DNA of 64,000 nt from Sulfitobacter sp. D7 (GTDB lineage: Bacteria; Pseudomonadota; Alphaproteobacteria; Rhodobacterales; Rhodobacteraceae), in contig NZ_CP020694.1 of the NCBI RefSeq assembly GCF_003611275.1, positions 3,256,001 through 3,320,000 of the forward strand, in the 5' to 3' direction. Made by a program: the position numbers and the translations under genes. The notes under the pieces are model-generated. The model was given only the letters and a program-made list of their open reading frames with translations, did not search any database and was not told the DNA's origin. Below, in pieces: positions 17,944 to 26,643 of the stretch. The stretch's first letter is position 1. Every line of letters starts with the position of its first letter.

Positions 17944-18884
17944 CGCTGCTTCGCACCCTGACCTCCGTGGCACTGGCCTTTGCGCTGGCGTCTTGCGGGG
18001 GCGACCGGACCGAAACCGACATCAGCGGTGAGAAAGTCGCCCTGCCGACCATCGGTTCTTCGGGCGGCGCCTTAAGCACGGTCGCCGCCAAGCGGCTCTT
18101 TGGCGCCAAAAGCTTTGCCTCCACGCAATCCTCGGCGGCTTTCGGCAGCTACTCCAAAGGGTGCCTCTCCGGGGCCGAGCAATTGCCCGAGACGGGTCCG
18201 ACTTGGCAGGCAATGCGCCTGTCGCGCAACCGCAACTGGGCCCATCCTGAGATGGTCGACATGGTCAAAAAACTCAGCCGCAAGGCCGCGCAGCAGCCGG
18301 GCTGGGAAGGCATCTATGTGGGCGATATGAGCCAGCCGCGCGGGGGGCCGATGCTGACCGGTCACGCCAGCCACCAGATCGGGCTGGATGCCGATATCTG
18401 GATGCTGCCGCCCAAATCCCTCAACCTCAGCCGGGCGCAGCGCGAGAACATCTCGTCGATCTCCATGCGCCGGGCGAGTGGGGCCTATGTCAATTCCTCT
18501 TGGACGCCCGCGCATCACGAGGTGGTCAAGGCCGCTGCCCAAGACCCCCGCACCGCCCGCATCTTCGTCTTCCCCGGCGCGAAGGTACAGATGTGTGCCG
18601 ATGAAAAGGGCGACCGCAGCTATCTGCGCAAAATCCGGCCTTGGTACGGGCATCACTATCATTTCCACGTCCGCATCGCCTGCCCAACAGGCGCGCGCGG
18701 CTGTGTGGATCAGGCCCCGCCCCCGCCGGGTGACGGCTGCGCCGATGCGCGGCAGTGGCAGGCCAATATCCTGAACCCACCAAAGCCCGATCCGACAGCC
18801 CCCAAAACGAAACCCAAGCCCAAGCGCGACATCCTGCTTGCGGACCTGCCTGCCCAATGCAACGCCGTTTTGAACGCAAACTGA
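17940..18884 (+). CDS. mepA: penicillin-insensitive murein endopeptidase MepA (lipoprotein form)
   Basis: A 314-residue LAS-type metallopeptidase that cleaves the D-Ala-mDAP cross-links of peptidoglycan. The N-terminus has a lipobox, LASC with Cys19, so it is probably a lipid-anchored periplasmic enzyme. Zinc-site motifs are GHASHQIGLDADIW and HHYHFHVRIACP. A proline/lysine-rich linker sits near the C-terminus. It overlaps both neighbours. Confidence 0.93.
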   Translation: MTLLRTLTSVALAFALASCGGDRTETDISGEKVALPTIGSSGGALSTVAAKRLFGAKSFASTQSSAAFGSYSKGCLSGAEQLPETGPTWQAMRLSRNRNWAHPEMVDMVKKLSRKAAQQPGWEGIYVGDMSQPRGGPMLTGHASHQIGLDADIWMLPPKSLNLSRAQRENISSISMRRASGAYVNSSWTPAHHEVVKAAAQDPRTARIFVFPGAKVQMCADEKGDRSYLRKIRPWYGHHYHFHVRIACPTGARGCVDQAPPPPGDGCADARQWQANILNPPKPDPTAPKTKPKPKRDILLADLPAQCNAVLNAN

Positions 18885-19771
18885 TCCGCGCCTGCCTCCC
18901 GTTCTTCCTGCTCATTGCCTGCGTGGCCCCCGCCGCGCAGACAGAGCCGGTGGTGCAGGTGGACAGCGTGCTGACATGGCGCCACCCGGCCCCGTGGTTC
19001 GGCGGCTTTTCGGGGGTCGAGGTCAACGCCGATGGCACCCGCCTGACGGCGGTCTCGGACCGGGGCCGCGTCGTGCAGGCGCGCATGGTCCGCGAAGCGG
19101 GCCGTCTGGTGGCGCTTGAGCTTGAGGAAAACGCCCCGCTCAAAGGAGCCGATGGCAAAGCCCTGCGCGGCCAGATGCGCGATGCCGAAGCGCTGGCGCT
19201 TGACGACACTGGGCAACTCTACATCTCGTTCGAACACGATCACCACGTCGCTCGGCTTGCGCCTGAAAGCGGTGTCACCACCCCTCTGCCCAGACATGAC
19301 GACTTCGCTGGCTTCGCGCCGAACGCGGGGATGGAGACATTGGCCGCTCATCCCGATGGACGGCTCTTTGCCGCCCCCGAAGGCGGCGGCCCCACATCGG
19401 GCCCCATCCCGCTTTATGCCTTTGATGGCACCGCATGGACAATCGCCGCGAAGATCCCGCGCCAAGGGCCGTTCTTGCCGGTAGACGCGGACTTTGCCGA
19501 GGATGGCACGCTCTATCTGCTAGAGCGGACGATCACGCCATTGGGCTTTCGCAGCCGCATCCGCAGTTTTGACCTGACCGCGCCGGGACTTGGGGAGGTA
19601 ACATTGCTGACCTCCGGCCCCGGTCAATATGACAACCTCGAAGCGCTCAGCACATGGCAGGACGCGGCGGGGCAAACCCGGCTGACTCTGCTGTCGGACG
19701 ACAACTTCTTCGTCATGCAGCGCAACGAGGTCGTCGAGCTGATCCTTGCCAAACCGGGTGTTGAGGGCTAA
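18857..19771 (+). CDS. esterase-like activity of phytase family protein
   Basis: A 304-residue exported protein: a signal peptide with the hydrophobic run ACLPFFLLIACVAPAAQ is followed by a beta-propeller-type domain (FGGFSGVEVNADGTRLTAVS, RDAEALALDDTGQLYISFE) matching the phytase-like esterase family. The start at 18857 lies 28 bases inside mepA; the longer frame lacks a signal peptide at its start. The substrate is undefined. It is the last gene of the unit that begins with the UMF1 transporter. Confidence 0.83.
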   Translation: MQRRFERKLIRACLPFFLLIACVAPAAQTEPVVQVDSVLTWRHPAPWFGGFSGVEVNADGTRLTAVSDRGRVVQARMVREAGRLVALELEENAPLKGADGKALRGQMRDAEALALDDTGQLYISFEHDHHVARLAPESGVTTPLPRHDDFAGFAPNAGMETLAAHPDGRLFAAPEGGGPTSGPIPLYAFDGTAWTIAAKIPRQGPFLPVDADFAEDGTLYLLERTITPLGFRSRIRSFDLTAPGLGEVTLLTSGPGQYDNLEALSTWQDAAGQTRLTLLSDDNFFVMQRNEVVELILAKPGVEG

Positions 19772-19772
19772 A

Positions 19773-19830
19773 GACCGTTCCGTCTGCGATCCCCGCAGGC
19801 CAAGTCGCCGCACCCTTGCACAAAACGGTC
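19773..19830 (+). promoter_or_regulatory. inverted repeat in the leader of the queuosine transporter gene
   Basis: GACCGTT at 19773-19779 is the exact reverse complement of AACGGTC at 19824-19830. The pair would close a 44-base domain directly before the start codon, with a second small stem (CTGC/GCAG) inside. No Shine-Dalgarno sequence is visible before the ATG. The region could be a structured leader. It does not show the features of the preQ1-I riboswitch that I know. Confidence 0.35.
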
Positions 19831-19835
19831 CACAT

Positions 19836-20456
19836 ATGACACGCACCTATCTCCCCGGCATTCTTGCCATGGCCGCCATCGTCGTGGCCTCGAATATCCT
19901 TGTTCAGTTTCTATTCGGCCAATGGCTGACTTGGGGCGCTTTCACCTATCCGCTGGCGTTCCTCGTTACCGATGTGATGAACCGCCTTTACGGTGCCTCT
20001 GCCGCGCGCCGGGTCGTGTTGGTGGGGTTTGTCGTCGGGTTGATCTGCTCGCTCATTGGGACACAGATCATGGGCGAATTCGGCCCGCTAGTGACGGTCC
20101 GCATCGCGATCGCCTCGGGCTCGGCCTTCCTCGTGGCGCAGCTGTTGGACGTGACGATCTTTAACCGTTTTCGCGATGGCGCATGGTGGCGCGCGCCTTT
20201 GATCAGCACGCTGATCAGCAGCGCGATCGACACGGCGCTGTTTTTCTCCATCGCGTTCTCGGCCAGCCTGTCGTTCATCCACCCCGCGACCGATGTCGCT
20301 TGGGCGACCGAGGCTTTGCCGCTGTTGGGCGCAGGCCCCGTTGCGCCGCTTTGGGTCTCGCTCGCCGTGGCGGATTGGTCGGTGAAACTGGCCATCGCAC
20401 TGGTTGCGCTGATCCCCTTCCGGCTGCTGACCGCACGGCTGAACGCCCGCGCTTGA
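19836..20456 (+). CDS. yhhQ: queuosine precursor transporter (YhhQ/VUT family)
   Basis: A 206-residue membrane protein with about six helices. The motif TYPLAFLVTDVMNRLYG and the later FNRFRDGAWWRAPLISTLISS are characteristic of the COG1738 (YhhQ) family that imports the queuosine precursors preQ0/preQ1. The ATG at 19836 is preferred because it starts directly with the first helix. No other queuosine genes are adjacent. Confidence 0.92.
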   Translation: MTRTYLPGILAMAAIVVASNILVQFLFGQWLTWGAFTYPLAFLVTDVMNRLYGASAARRVVLVGFVVGLICSLIGTQIMGEFGPLVTVRIAIASGSAFLVAQLLDVTIFNRFRDGAWWRAPLISTLISSAIDTALFFSIAFSASLSFIHPATDVAWATEALPLLGAGPVAPLWVSLAVADWSVKLAIALVALIPFRLLTARLNARA

Positions 20457-20463
20457 TACCGGC

Positions 20464-20485
20464 GCAGGGGGGCCCGCCCCCTTGC
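20464..20485 (+). terminator. strong hairpin after yhhQ, possible terminator
   Basis: GCAGGGGGG (20464-20472) pairs with CCCCCTTGC (20477-20485), including one G-U pair, with a CCCG loop, only seven bases after the yhhQ stop. The stem is strong, but the bases that follow are not T-rich (a run of seven A comes 13 bases later), so termination would be atypical. Confidence 0.45.
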
Positions 20486-20573
20486 CGCCGCACCGTCCAA
20501 AAAAACGCTTTGCGAATTTCAAAACCTGTGCAACGCTCAGGGTGAGTTCAACAAATGTAAAGGAGGTGATCCA

Positions 20574-20630
20574 GTGTCAAGAAAGGTATTGGAGCGAGGT
20601 GTCGGAACAGCCAGCGGGGTTTCTTGCTAG
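20574..20630 (+). CDS. possible 18-residue leader peptide ahead of arfB
   Basis: A GTG codon follows the exceptional Shine-Dalgarno sequence with almost no gap and opens a frame for MSRKVLERGVGTASGVSC, ended by TAG at 20628-20630. The stop codon lies inside the 5' arm of the hairpin at 20625-20644, so a terminating or stalled ribosome would disrupt that hairpin. The peptide matches no family that I know. Spacing from the core GGAGG to GTG is about eight bases, which is good. It is short, so translation is uncertain. Confidence 0.4.
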   Translation: MSRKVLERGVGTASGVSC

Positions 20631-20703
20631 GGCAGCCCCTAGCACTGCAACCACCTGGTGGACATCGGTCTAACCGAGATCCCCCTCCTGAAACCATTCG
20701 ATT

Positions 20704-20730
20704 GGGCCGTTCCGCAAGGGGCGGCCCATT
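20704..20730 (+). terminator. terminator-like hairpin between leader and arfB
   Basis: GGGCCGTTCC (20704-20713) pairs with GGGGCGGCCC (20718-20727) around a GCAA (GNRA) tetraloop. This gives ten base pairs, two of them G-U, followed by ATTTCG. The T run is weak, but the stem and stable loop fit an intrinsic terminator or attenuator. It lies 62 bases before the arfB start. Confidence 0.5.
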
Positions 20731-20789
20731 TCGCATTCCCCCTTCACCCCCAAGGCGCAGACTGGCATGTTGCGGGTTAAGGAGAGCCT

Positions 20790-21212
20790 ATGCTGCACAT
20801 TAACGATAACATCGCTATCCAAGACTGGGAGTTGACCGAGAGCTTCATGCGCGCCTCCGGCCCCGGTGGGCAGAATGTGAACAAGGTCTCCTCGGCGGTG
20901 GAATTGCGGTTCGAGGCCGCCACCTCGCCATCGCTGCCGCAGCCGGTCAAGAACCGCCTGCGCCGTCTGGCCGGGCGGCGCTGGACCACCGAAGGCGCGC
21001 TGGTATTGCAATGTGATGAAACCCGCAGTCAGGCGCGCAACCGCGAGTTGGTGCGCGAGCGGCTGGCCGAGCTGATCCGCACCGCCCTGACCCCGCCAAA
21101 ACGCCGCATCGCGACCCGCCCGACGCTGGGATCGAAGAAACGCCGTCTTAAGGCCAAGAAGGTACGCGGCGAGGTCAAGGCGATGCGCGGCAAGGTTGAT
21201 CCGAATACCTGA
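20790..21212 (+). CDS. arfB: alternative ribosome-rescue factor ArfB (peptidyl-tRNA hydrolase)
   Basis: A 140-residue release-factor-like protein that hydrolyses peptidyl-tRNA on stalled ribosomes. The catalytic GGQ is in RASGPGGQNVNKVSS near residue 27, and the tail from about residue 105 is Lys/Arg-rich (KKRRLKAKKVRGEVKAMRGK), as needed for insertion into the empty mRNA channel. The Shine-Dalgarno AAGGAG sits six bases before the ATG. An unusual structured leader lies directly upstream. It is convergent with cobF, three bases away. Confidence 0.95.
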   Translation: MLHINDNIAIQDWELTESFMRASGPGGQNVNKVSSAVELRFEAATSPSLPQPVKNRLRRLAGRRWTTEGALVLQCDETRSQARNRELVRERLAELIRTALTPPKRRIATRPTLGSKKRRLKAKKVRGEVKAMRGKVDPNT

Positions 21213-21215
21213 GCC

Positions 21216-21965
21216 TTAATTCCGGCGCAGCAGATAGATGTCCATGATCCAGCCATGCGCCGCCCGCGCCGCTGCGCGTGTGGCGATAATGTCTTCGGTG
21301 ACGTCAGCCAGCGGGCCATGACGGATGATCTCTTCGGCCATGCCGACATAGGCGCCCCACCAGATCGACACGCCCGCAGGGTCCAGCGTCTGAAAAGCGC
21401 AATCCCCATCAAGCATGATCACCAACGTATCGACCCCCTCGGGCCAGCCGTGGTCGCGCAGCTGCCGCCCGGTGGTCACCAAGAAGGGCGCACCGATTTC
21501 ATTCAGCGGGATCGCATGCGACGCTGTCAGCCCTTGCAGCGAGGTGATGCCGGGGATCACCGTCATACGGGGTGCAGGCTCTAGCCGCGCGGCAATCCGC
21601 AGGGTGCTGTCATAGAGCGACGGATCCCCCCAAACCAGCAGCGCCACCCGCCGCGCCGTTGGGTGCTGTGCCATTGCCGCGCGCCATGCATCTGCAATCG
21701 CATCATGCCAATGGTCGACGCGGGCGCGGTAATCTTCGATCGCGGGGTCGCGCACGGGCAGATCGAAGCCGACGATCTGCACTGCTTCATTGGTCAGCAG
21801 CTCGTCGCAGATGCTGCGCCGCAGACCCGCCAGATCATCCTTGCCCGCGCCCTTTTGCGGGATCAAGATCAGGTCTTGCGCGTTCATCGCCCGGATCGCC
21901 TGTAGCGTCAGATGCTCAGGGTTGCCGGTGCCGATGCCGATCAATGTCAGTTCCAGATCAGTCAT
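21216..21965 (-). CDS. cobF: precorrin-6A synthase (deacetylating) CobF
   Basis: A 249-residue SAM-dependent methyltransferase of the aerobic cobalamin route. It methylates C1 of precorrin-5 and releases acetate. Family features are LTLIGIGTGNPEHLTLQAI at the N-terminus, RRVALLVWGDPSLYD in the middle and MTVIPGITSLQGL. Last gene of the cobL-cobF run; its start overlaps the DUF1636 stop by ATGA. CobF exists only in the oxygen-dependent pathway, in line with CobG here. Confidence 0.96.
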   Translation of the reverse strand: MTDLELTLIGIGTGNPEHLTLQAIRAMNAQDLILIPQKGAGKDDLAGLRRSICDELLTNEAVQIVGFDLPVRDPAIEDYRARVDHWHDAIADAWRAAMAQHPTARRVALLVWGDPSLYDSTLRIAARLEPAPRMTVIPGITSLQGLTASHAIPLNEIGAPFLVTTGRQLRDHGWPEGVDTLVIMLDGDCAFQTLDPAGVSIWWGAYVGMAEEIIRHGPLADVTEDIIATRAAARAAHGWIMDIYLLRRN

Positions 21966-22264
21966 CCCGGTATCCTCGCGATTGCCTTTAAACGCAGCCC
22001 GCCAAGCACCCGCGCATCGGGGAATTTCCCATCAGAAGAGGCGGCATAGAGCGTTACGAAACGGCGCAGATCATCCATGTCCCCTTCGGTGATCTCTCCG
22101 AACAGATAGGCCACCTTGCCCGGCGCGCGGAACGCAACCGTCTGCGCTCGTGTGCAGCCTGACATACAGTCGATGCCCTCGACCGCCACGTCAGACAATC
22201 CGGCGCGGACAACGTCCAGAAAGCCGCCATCGGCGGTGCAGGAGGTGCAGACGAAAGCCTTCAC
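21962..22264 (-). CDS. DUF1636 family protein (first copy)
   Basis: A 100-residue small protein with paired cysteines, CTSC near residues 6-9 and CMSGC near 33-37, a pattern like thioredoxin-fold 2Fe-2S ferredoxins, and RAPGKVAYLFGEIT in the middle. DUF1636 genes recur in alphaproteobacterial cobalamin loci, but their role is unknown; electron donation or metal delivery are possible. It is joined by ATGA overlaps to cobA and cobF. A second copy lies before cobW. Confidence 0.88.
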   Translation of the reverse strand: MKAFVCTSCTADGGFLDVVRAGLSDVAVEGIDCMSGCTRAQTVAFRAPGKVAYLFGEITEGDMDDLRRFVTLYAASSDGKFPDARVLGGLRLKAIARIPG

Positions 22265-22989
22265 GCCTCGAACTCGGCCAATGGCCCGTAAAAGATCAGC
22301 GCGGGCGTGGTGCTGCTGGCACTCTCCAGATGGCGCGCCAAGGTCTCAATGGTGAACCGCTGCACCTTTTCCGCCGGGGTCGAAACAGCCTCCGCCAAAA
22401 GCGCGGGCGTGGTGCCGGGCAGCCCGTGCTCAATCAATCGCGCAGCGAGGCCCGCAAAGGTACGTTTGCCCATATAGACAACCGTGGTCGCCATCGGATC
22501 GGCCAGAGCGGCCATGTTTACGTCGCTCGGCAGCTCACCCGTCACATCTGCGCCGGTGATGAACTGGACCCGCCGCGCGGTCATACGTCGGGTCAGCGGG
22601 ATACCTGCCGTCGCGGCGGCGGCAGAGGCAGCGGTGACACCCGGTACGATCTCGAAAGGAATATCCGCTGCCCGCAGCGCGATAATTTCTTCTTCCAGCC
22701 GCCCAAACATGCCGCTGTCGCCGGACTTCAACCGTACAACGTTCAACCCGGCCTGAGCATGATCGACCAAGACCCGGCTCACATGGTCTTGCTTGGGCGA
22801 AGCACGTCCGGCCCGTTTGCCGACGCCGATCAAGTCCGCATCGGGCCGCGCGTGCTCCAAGATCGGGCCTGCGCTCAAATCATCAAACAGCACCACATCA
22901 GCCGCCTGCAACCGCGCCACGGCCTTGACGGTCAGCAGGTCCGGATCGCCCGGACCGGAGGAAACGAAGGAAACGAAGCCCCCCATCAC
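22261..22989 (-). CDS. cobA: uroporphyrinogen-III C-methyltransferase CobA
   Basis: A 242-residue stand-alone SUMT that makes precorrin-2 from uroporphyrinogen III with two SAM molecules, the entry to siroheme and B12. It has FVSSGPGDPDLLTVKAV, VVRLKSGDSGMFGR (most relatives have KGGDPFVFGR here), PGVTAASAAAATAGIPLT and YMGKRTF. No CysG-type dehydrogenase is fused. ATGA overlaps on both sides. Confidence 0.94.
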   Translation of the reverse strand: MMGGFVSFVSSGPGDPDLLTVKAVARLQAADVVLFDDLSAGPILEHARPDADLIGVGKRAGRASPKQDHVSRVLVDHAQAGLNVVRLKSGDSGMFGRLEEEIIALRAADIPFEIVPGVTAASAAAATAGIPLTRRMTARRVQFITGADVTGELPSDVNMAALADPMATTVVYMGKRTFAGLAARLIEHGLPGTTPALLAEAVSTPAEKVQRFTIETLARHLESASSTTPALIFYGPLAEFEA

Positions 22990-24308
22990 AGCGCCGCAAT
23001 CATGTGAAAGAAGGTGCCCGTGGCACGCCCGCCGCCCGCGAACTCGCGTACCGAGCCGGTTTCGGGCACCTCAAGGTCGTTGGCGTCGGTGATGCGGGCC
23101 AACGGCGCGTCGGGCTCGGCAAGGATGGTGGCATAGTGAAACTCATGACCGCGCAATTCGGCCCGCGCGGAATGGCCGGGGATCGGCGCGTTAAGATCGG
23201 CCTGACGGTAACCCAGATGCATCTTGCGCTTGGCGAAAGAGGTCTCCAACCCCAGAAGCCCTGCCATCTCGTGCCGCGCCCCTTCTTTGTCGATGATGCC
23301 TGCGCCCATCGCCATATAGCCCCCGCATTCGCCATGCACGGGGCGGGTTTCGGCAAAATCACGCAGCCCTTTGCGGAAATGCGCGGCAGCGGCAAGCTTG
23401 CCCGCGTGGAGTTCAGGGTAGCCGCCGGGGAGCCAGCAACAATCGGCACTGTCGTCCGGGGCTTCATCAGCAAGTGGGGAGAAGGGCAAAACCTCCGCCC
23501 CCGCTGCGCGCCATCCCGCCAGCAAATGCGGATAGACAAAGGCAAAAGCGTTGTCCTGCGCCAGCGCAATGCGCTGTCCGGGCGGGGTGATCTTTGTGGG
23601 CGCAGGCGGGTTCTGCAAGGTGCCCCGCGCGGCGGCCCGAAGCGCGGGGATATCGACATGCGCAGCGACGAAAGCCGCTGCCTGCCCCAACAGATCGGGC
23701 AGGTTCTCCTGCTCTCCGGCCTGCACCAGCCCGAGGTGACGCTCTGGCATTTCGATCTCGACCCGGCGTGGGAGCGCGCCGAAAACCTCAATGCCCACAG
23801 CCTCCATCCCCGCGCGGACCAAGGTTTCATGCCGGGGGGAGGCGACGCGGTTCAGCACCACGCCTGCCAGTTTCACATCGGGCCGCATTTCGCGAAAGCC
23901 GAGCGCCGTGGCCGCCACCGATTGCGCCGCGCCCGACACGTCGAGCACCAGCACCACCGGCCAGCCCATTAGCGCCGCGACATCGGCGCTGGCGCCATTG
24001 CCACAGGCACCTGGTTTGGCCACACCGTCAAACAGCCCCATCGACCCTTCGCCAAGGATCAATTCAGCCCCATCAGCATTGCCGACCAGCCCTTCGATCC
24101 GGGCGCGGTCCATCGACCAACTGTCGAGGTTGAAAGACGCCCGACCCGAGGCCGCCGTGTGAAAGGCCGGATCGATGTAGTCCGGTCCGCTCTTGAACGG
24201 CTGCACCGCGACACCTTCGGCACGCAGCGCGGCCAGCAGGCCGAGCATCAAGGTCGTCTTGCCGGTGCCGGAAGCGGGGGCAGAGATCAGCAGGCCGGGG
24301 GGGATCAT
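22986..24308 (-). CDS. cobB: cobyrinate / hydrogenobyrinate a,c-diamide synthase CobB
   Basis: A 440-residue ATP- and glutamine-dependent amidotransferase that amidates the a and c side chains of the corrin. The N-terminal P-loop synthetase has [16 protein letters not shown] and [13 protein letters not shown]; the C-terminal class I glutaminase domain has the nucleophile in [11 protein letters not shown]. In the aerobic route its product is the substrate of the CobN-containing cobaltochelatase. ATGA overlaps with cobM and cobA. Confidence 0.95.
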   Translation of the reverse strand: MIPPGLLISAPASGTGKTTLMLGLLAALRAEGVAVQPFKSGPDYIDPAFHTAASGRASFNLDSWSMDRARIEGLVGNADGAELILGEGSMGLFDGVAKPGACGNGASADVAALMGWPVVLVLDVSGAAQSVAATALGFREMRPDVKLAGVVLNRVASPRHETLVRAGMEAVGIEVFGALPRRVEIEMPERHLGLVQAGEQENLPDLLGQAAAFVAAHVDIPALRAAARGTLQNPPAPTKITPPGQRIALAQDNAFAFVYPHLLAGWRAAGAEVLPFSPLADEAPDDSADCCWLPGGYPELHAGKLAAAAHFRKGLRDFAETRPVHGECGGYMAMGAGIIDKEGARHEMAGLLGLETSFAKRKMHLGYRQADLNAPIPGHSARAELRGHEFHYATILAEPDAPLARITDANDLEVPETGSVREFAGGGRATGTFFHMIAAL

Positions 24309-25090
24309 GAAGAGGTCTCCGGAAAGCGCGGCTCGGCCCCGACGGGGCGGAAGCGACGGTCATAGTCGGCGGCGTAAAGACGGCTTTCGCCGAAATCCTC
24401 AGCGCCAAGGGCATGGCCCACGAGGATCAGCGCCGTGCGGGCCATCTCCTCGCCCACTTCGGTGCGCAGGGTTGAAAGCGTCGCCTTGACGATGCGTTGA
24501 TCGGGCCAGCTTGCGCGCCAGACCACGGCAACAGGGCAGTCGGCGCCGTAATGCGGGGTCAGGTCTTCGACGACTTTATCCAGCACATGGACCGACAGAT
24601 GGATGGCCAGCGTCGCCCCGGTGCGGGCGAAATTGGCGAGTGTCTCCCCTTCCGGCATCGCGGTGGCGCGGCCCGAGGTGCGGGTGAGGATGACCGATTG
24701 CGCCACGCCCGGCAGGGTCAATTCGGCCCCCAACTCAGCCGCCGCAGCGGCAAAGGACGGCACCCCCGGCGTGACATCATAGGCGATGCCCATCTCGCGC
24801 AACCGGCGCAGCTGTTCGCCCATCGCCGACCAGACCGACAGATCACCCGAATGCAGCCGCGCCACATCATGCCCTGCGGCATCGGCGGCGGCGATCTCTT
24901 CCATGATGTCATCCAGCGACAGACGCGCGGTGTTGACGATGCGCGCGCCCTCGGGGCAGTGGCTCAGCAGTGCTTCGGGCACCAGCGATCCGGCATAGAG
25001 GCAGACGGGGCTGGCCGCGATCAGGTCACGCCCGCGCAGGGTAATGAGATCCGCCGCCCCCGGGCCCGCTCCGATAAAATGTACAGTCAC
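24305..25090 (-). CDS. cobM: precorrin-4 C11-methyltransferase CobM
   Basis: A 261-residue methyltransferase converting precorrin-4 to precorrin-5. The N-terminus, [20 protein letters not shown], and the family string [18 protein letters not shown], then [13 protein letters not shown], identify CobM/CbiF. It is in the middle of the cobL-cobF run, with ATGA overlaps to cobE and cobB. Confidence 0.96.
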   Translation of the reverse strand: MTVHFIGAGPGAADLITLRGRDLIAASPVCLYAGSLVPEALLSHCPEGARIVNTARLSLDDIMEEIAAADAAGHDVARLHSGDLSVWSAMGEQLRRLREMGIAYDVTPGVPSFAAAAAELGAELTLPGVAQSVILTRTSGRATAMPEGETLANFARTGATLAIHLSVHVLDKVVEDLTPHYGADCPVAVVWRASWPDQRIVKATLSTLRTEVGEEMARTALILVGHALGAEDFGESRLYAADYDRRFRPVGAEPRFPETSS

Positions 25091-25464
25091 GGTGTTTTTC
25101 CTTTCGTCTCGGCAATCGCCGCAGTTGCCATGGCATCGCCTGAAACGACGCGCTCGGCAACCAATACGGCCCCCGGCCCGGCAGCGGCCAGTGCGGCGGC
25201 TTCGGAAAGCGATCCTGTGCCAAAGCGGTCTTCGATCCGCGCTGATTGGGTGGGTGTGATCATGCGGCCCAAATCCTCGGTGGTGATGCCCAGCCCCGGC
25301 ACGCCCAACTCTTGGGCAAAGTCGCGGAACACGGTCGCACGGGCCTTGGCCGCCTCGGTCACCAGCGCGTCGATCTTGAGGCCCTCGGGGTTTGCCCGTG
25401 CCAGCGCATCGCGCAAAGACGCCACGCTTGCCGCGCCCCGAAATCCAATCCCGGCCATCCTCAT
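25087..25464 (-). CDS. cobE: cobalamin biosynthesis protein CobE (CbiG C-terminal type)
   Basis: A 125-residue protein similar to the C-terminal domain of CbiG and to CobE, whose role in the aerobic pathway is unclear. [17 protein letters not shown] opens the protein and [21 protein letters not shown] is near the end. The ATG at 25464 is chosen because it gives the ATGA overlap with cobL that all neighbouring junctions show; a start 15 bases further upstream is also open. Confidence 0.88.
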   Translation of the reverse strand: MRMAGIGFRGAASVASLRDALARANPEGLKIDALVTEAAKARATVFRDFAQELGVPGLGITTEDLGRMITPTQSARIEDRFGTGSLSEAAALAAAGPGAVLVAERVVSGDAMATAAIAETKGKTP

Positions 25465-26642
25465 AGTATCACGCTCCATTGTACGACGGGCCGCAGCGGC
25501 TGCCAGCCGCGCATCCGGCCCAAGGGTGCGGCCTGCGCCAGTTCGATCCGCAAAAGACTGCCCCCATGCGCCGCGTGAAGCTGCGCCAAAAGCGCTTCGG
25601 TTTCCAGCGTCACCCCATTGGCGACCAGCCGCGTGCCCGCTGGTAACGCAGGCAGCAGGGCATCGTAAAGCGCCGCGTTGCCACCGCCGCCGACGAAAAC
25701 AACGTCAGGCAGAGGGTGCCCCGCCCAGACCTCTGGCGCGCGGCCATGGATGGCCTGCATACGCGCACTTAGACCAAAGTCCGCGATGTTGCGGCTGATA
25801 TTCTCCACCCGAGCTGCGTGCTGTTCAAAGGCGATGGCGTGACCGCCCGCAAGACAGAACTCGACCGAGACCGAGCCGCTGCCCGCGCCGATGTCCCACA
25901 GCAGGTCTCCGGGCCGGGGGGCGAGGGCCGACAGCGTCAGCGCCCGCACTGGCGCTTTGGTGATTTGACCATCGCTCGCAAAGCAATCATCCGGCAGACC
26001 GGGGGCGCGCGGCAGGCCGATGCCGTCGGGCAGGTCCACGCCAACTGCCACGGGGGCTTGCACATCCGTCAAATCAAACTCATCAGCCTGTACCGCGCGC
26101 AGCCGCGCGTCAGGACCGCCAAGCCGTTCGGCCACATGCAACCTCGCCGTACCCGCGCCCTGTTCGCAGAGAAACTGCGCCAGCGCTGCAGGCGCATCTC
26201 CATCACGCAGCAGGCAGATCATCCGCCCCTTGGGACGCAACACACCGCGCAATTGCGCCAGCGGTGCCGCGTGTAGCCCGTGGCAAGTGACCTCCTCAAG
26301 CCGCCAGCCAAGCGCATTGGCCACCAGCGAGAATGTCGAGGGCGCGGGCAGGCTGCGCCATTCGCTCGGGTCCAGCGCACCGACGATGCTGCCGCCCGCG
26401 CCGAACCAAAAGGGATCGCCCGAGACCAGCATCGCAACACGCCGGCCCCGCTCGGCCAGCACCGGCTCGACTGAGAAAGGCACCGGCCAAGCGCGCCCGC
26501 GCATGCCCGCCGCTGCCCGTTCTAAGTGACGCGGCCCGCCAAAGATCACCTCGGCCCCAGCCAGCGCCGCGCGGCTTGCCGGGGGCAAGGCATCCGCGCT
26601 ATCGTCGGGCATTCCGATGATGCTGAGCCAAGGATCACCCAT
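25461..26642 (-). CDS. cobL: precorrin-6Y C5,15-methyltransferase (decarboxylating) CobL
   Basis: A 393-residue two-domain enzyme: an N-terminal CbiE-like methyltransferase ([19 protein letters not shown]) and a C-terminal CbiT-like SAM domain with [16 protein letters not shown]. It methylates C5 and C15 and decarboxylates the C12 acetate. The ATG at 26642 follows GAAGGA at a good distance, but that ribosome site lies within the start of the divergent cobK, whose ATG begins at 26644. First gene of the cobL-cobF run. Confidence 0.94.
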   Translation of the reverse strand: MGDPWLSIIGMPDDSADALPPASRAALAGAEVIFGGPRHLERAAAGMRGRAWPVPFSVEPVLAERGRRVAMLVSGDPFWFGAGGSIVGALDPSEWRSLPAPSTFSLVANALGWRLEEVTCHGLHAAPLAQLRGVLRPKGRMICLLRDGDAPAALAQFLCEQGAGTARLHVAERLGGPDARLRAVQADEFDLTDVQAPVAVGVDLPDGIGLPRAPGLPDDCFASDGQITKAPVRALTLSALAPRPGDLLWDIGAGSGSVSVEFCLAGGHAIAFEQHAARVENISRNIADFGLSARMQAIHGRAPEVWAGHPLPDVVFVGGGGNAALYDALLPALPAGTRLVANGVTLETEALLAQLHAAHGGSLLRIELAQAAPLGRMRGWQPLRPVVQWSVIL

Positions 26643-26643
26643 T

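Larger units (their letters stand above)
20558..20730 (+). promoter_or_regulatory. structured leader region upstream of arfB with extended Shine-Dalgarno sequence
   Basis: AAAGGAGGTGATCCAG (20559-20574) is an exact complement of the usual 3' end of 16S rRNA, far longer than a normal ribosome binding site. It precedes a short GTG reading frame. Downstream are an 8-bp hairpin with a CAGC loop (TGCTAGGG 20625-20632 with CCCTAGCA 20637-20644), a TCGGT/ACCGA hairpin (20665-20677), an anti-Shine-Dalgarno stretch GATCCCCCTCCT (20678-20689) that can pair back to AGGAGG and GATC, and a terminator-like stem before arfB. The whole resembles an attenuator or an independent small RNA. The function is inferred. 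Confidence 0.5.

Noticed and set aside
19772..19835. preQ1 riboswitch before yhhQ
   Set aside because: The conserved preQ1-I stem-loop and A-rich tail are absent; only an inverted repeat can be claimed.
20482..20673. 63-residue ATG reading frame across the arfB leader
   Set aside because: It conflicts in frame with the GTG that follows the extreme Shine-Dalgarno sequence, has no ribosome site of its own and its sequence looks low-complexity and non-protein-like.
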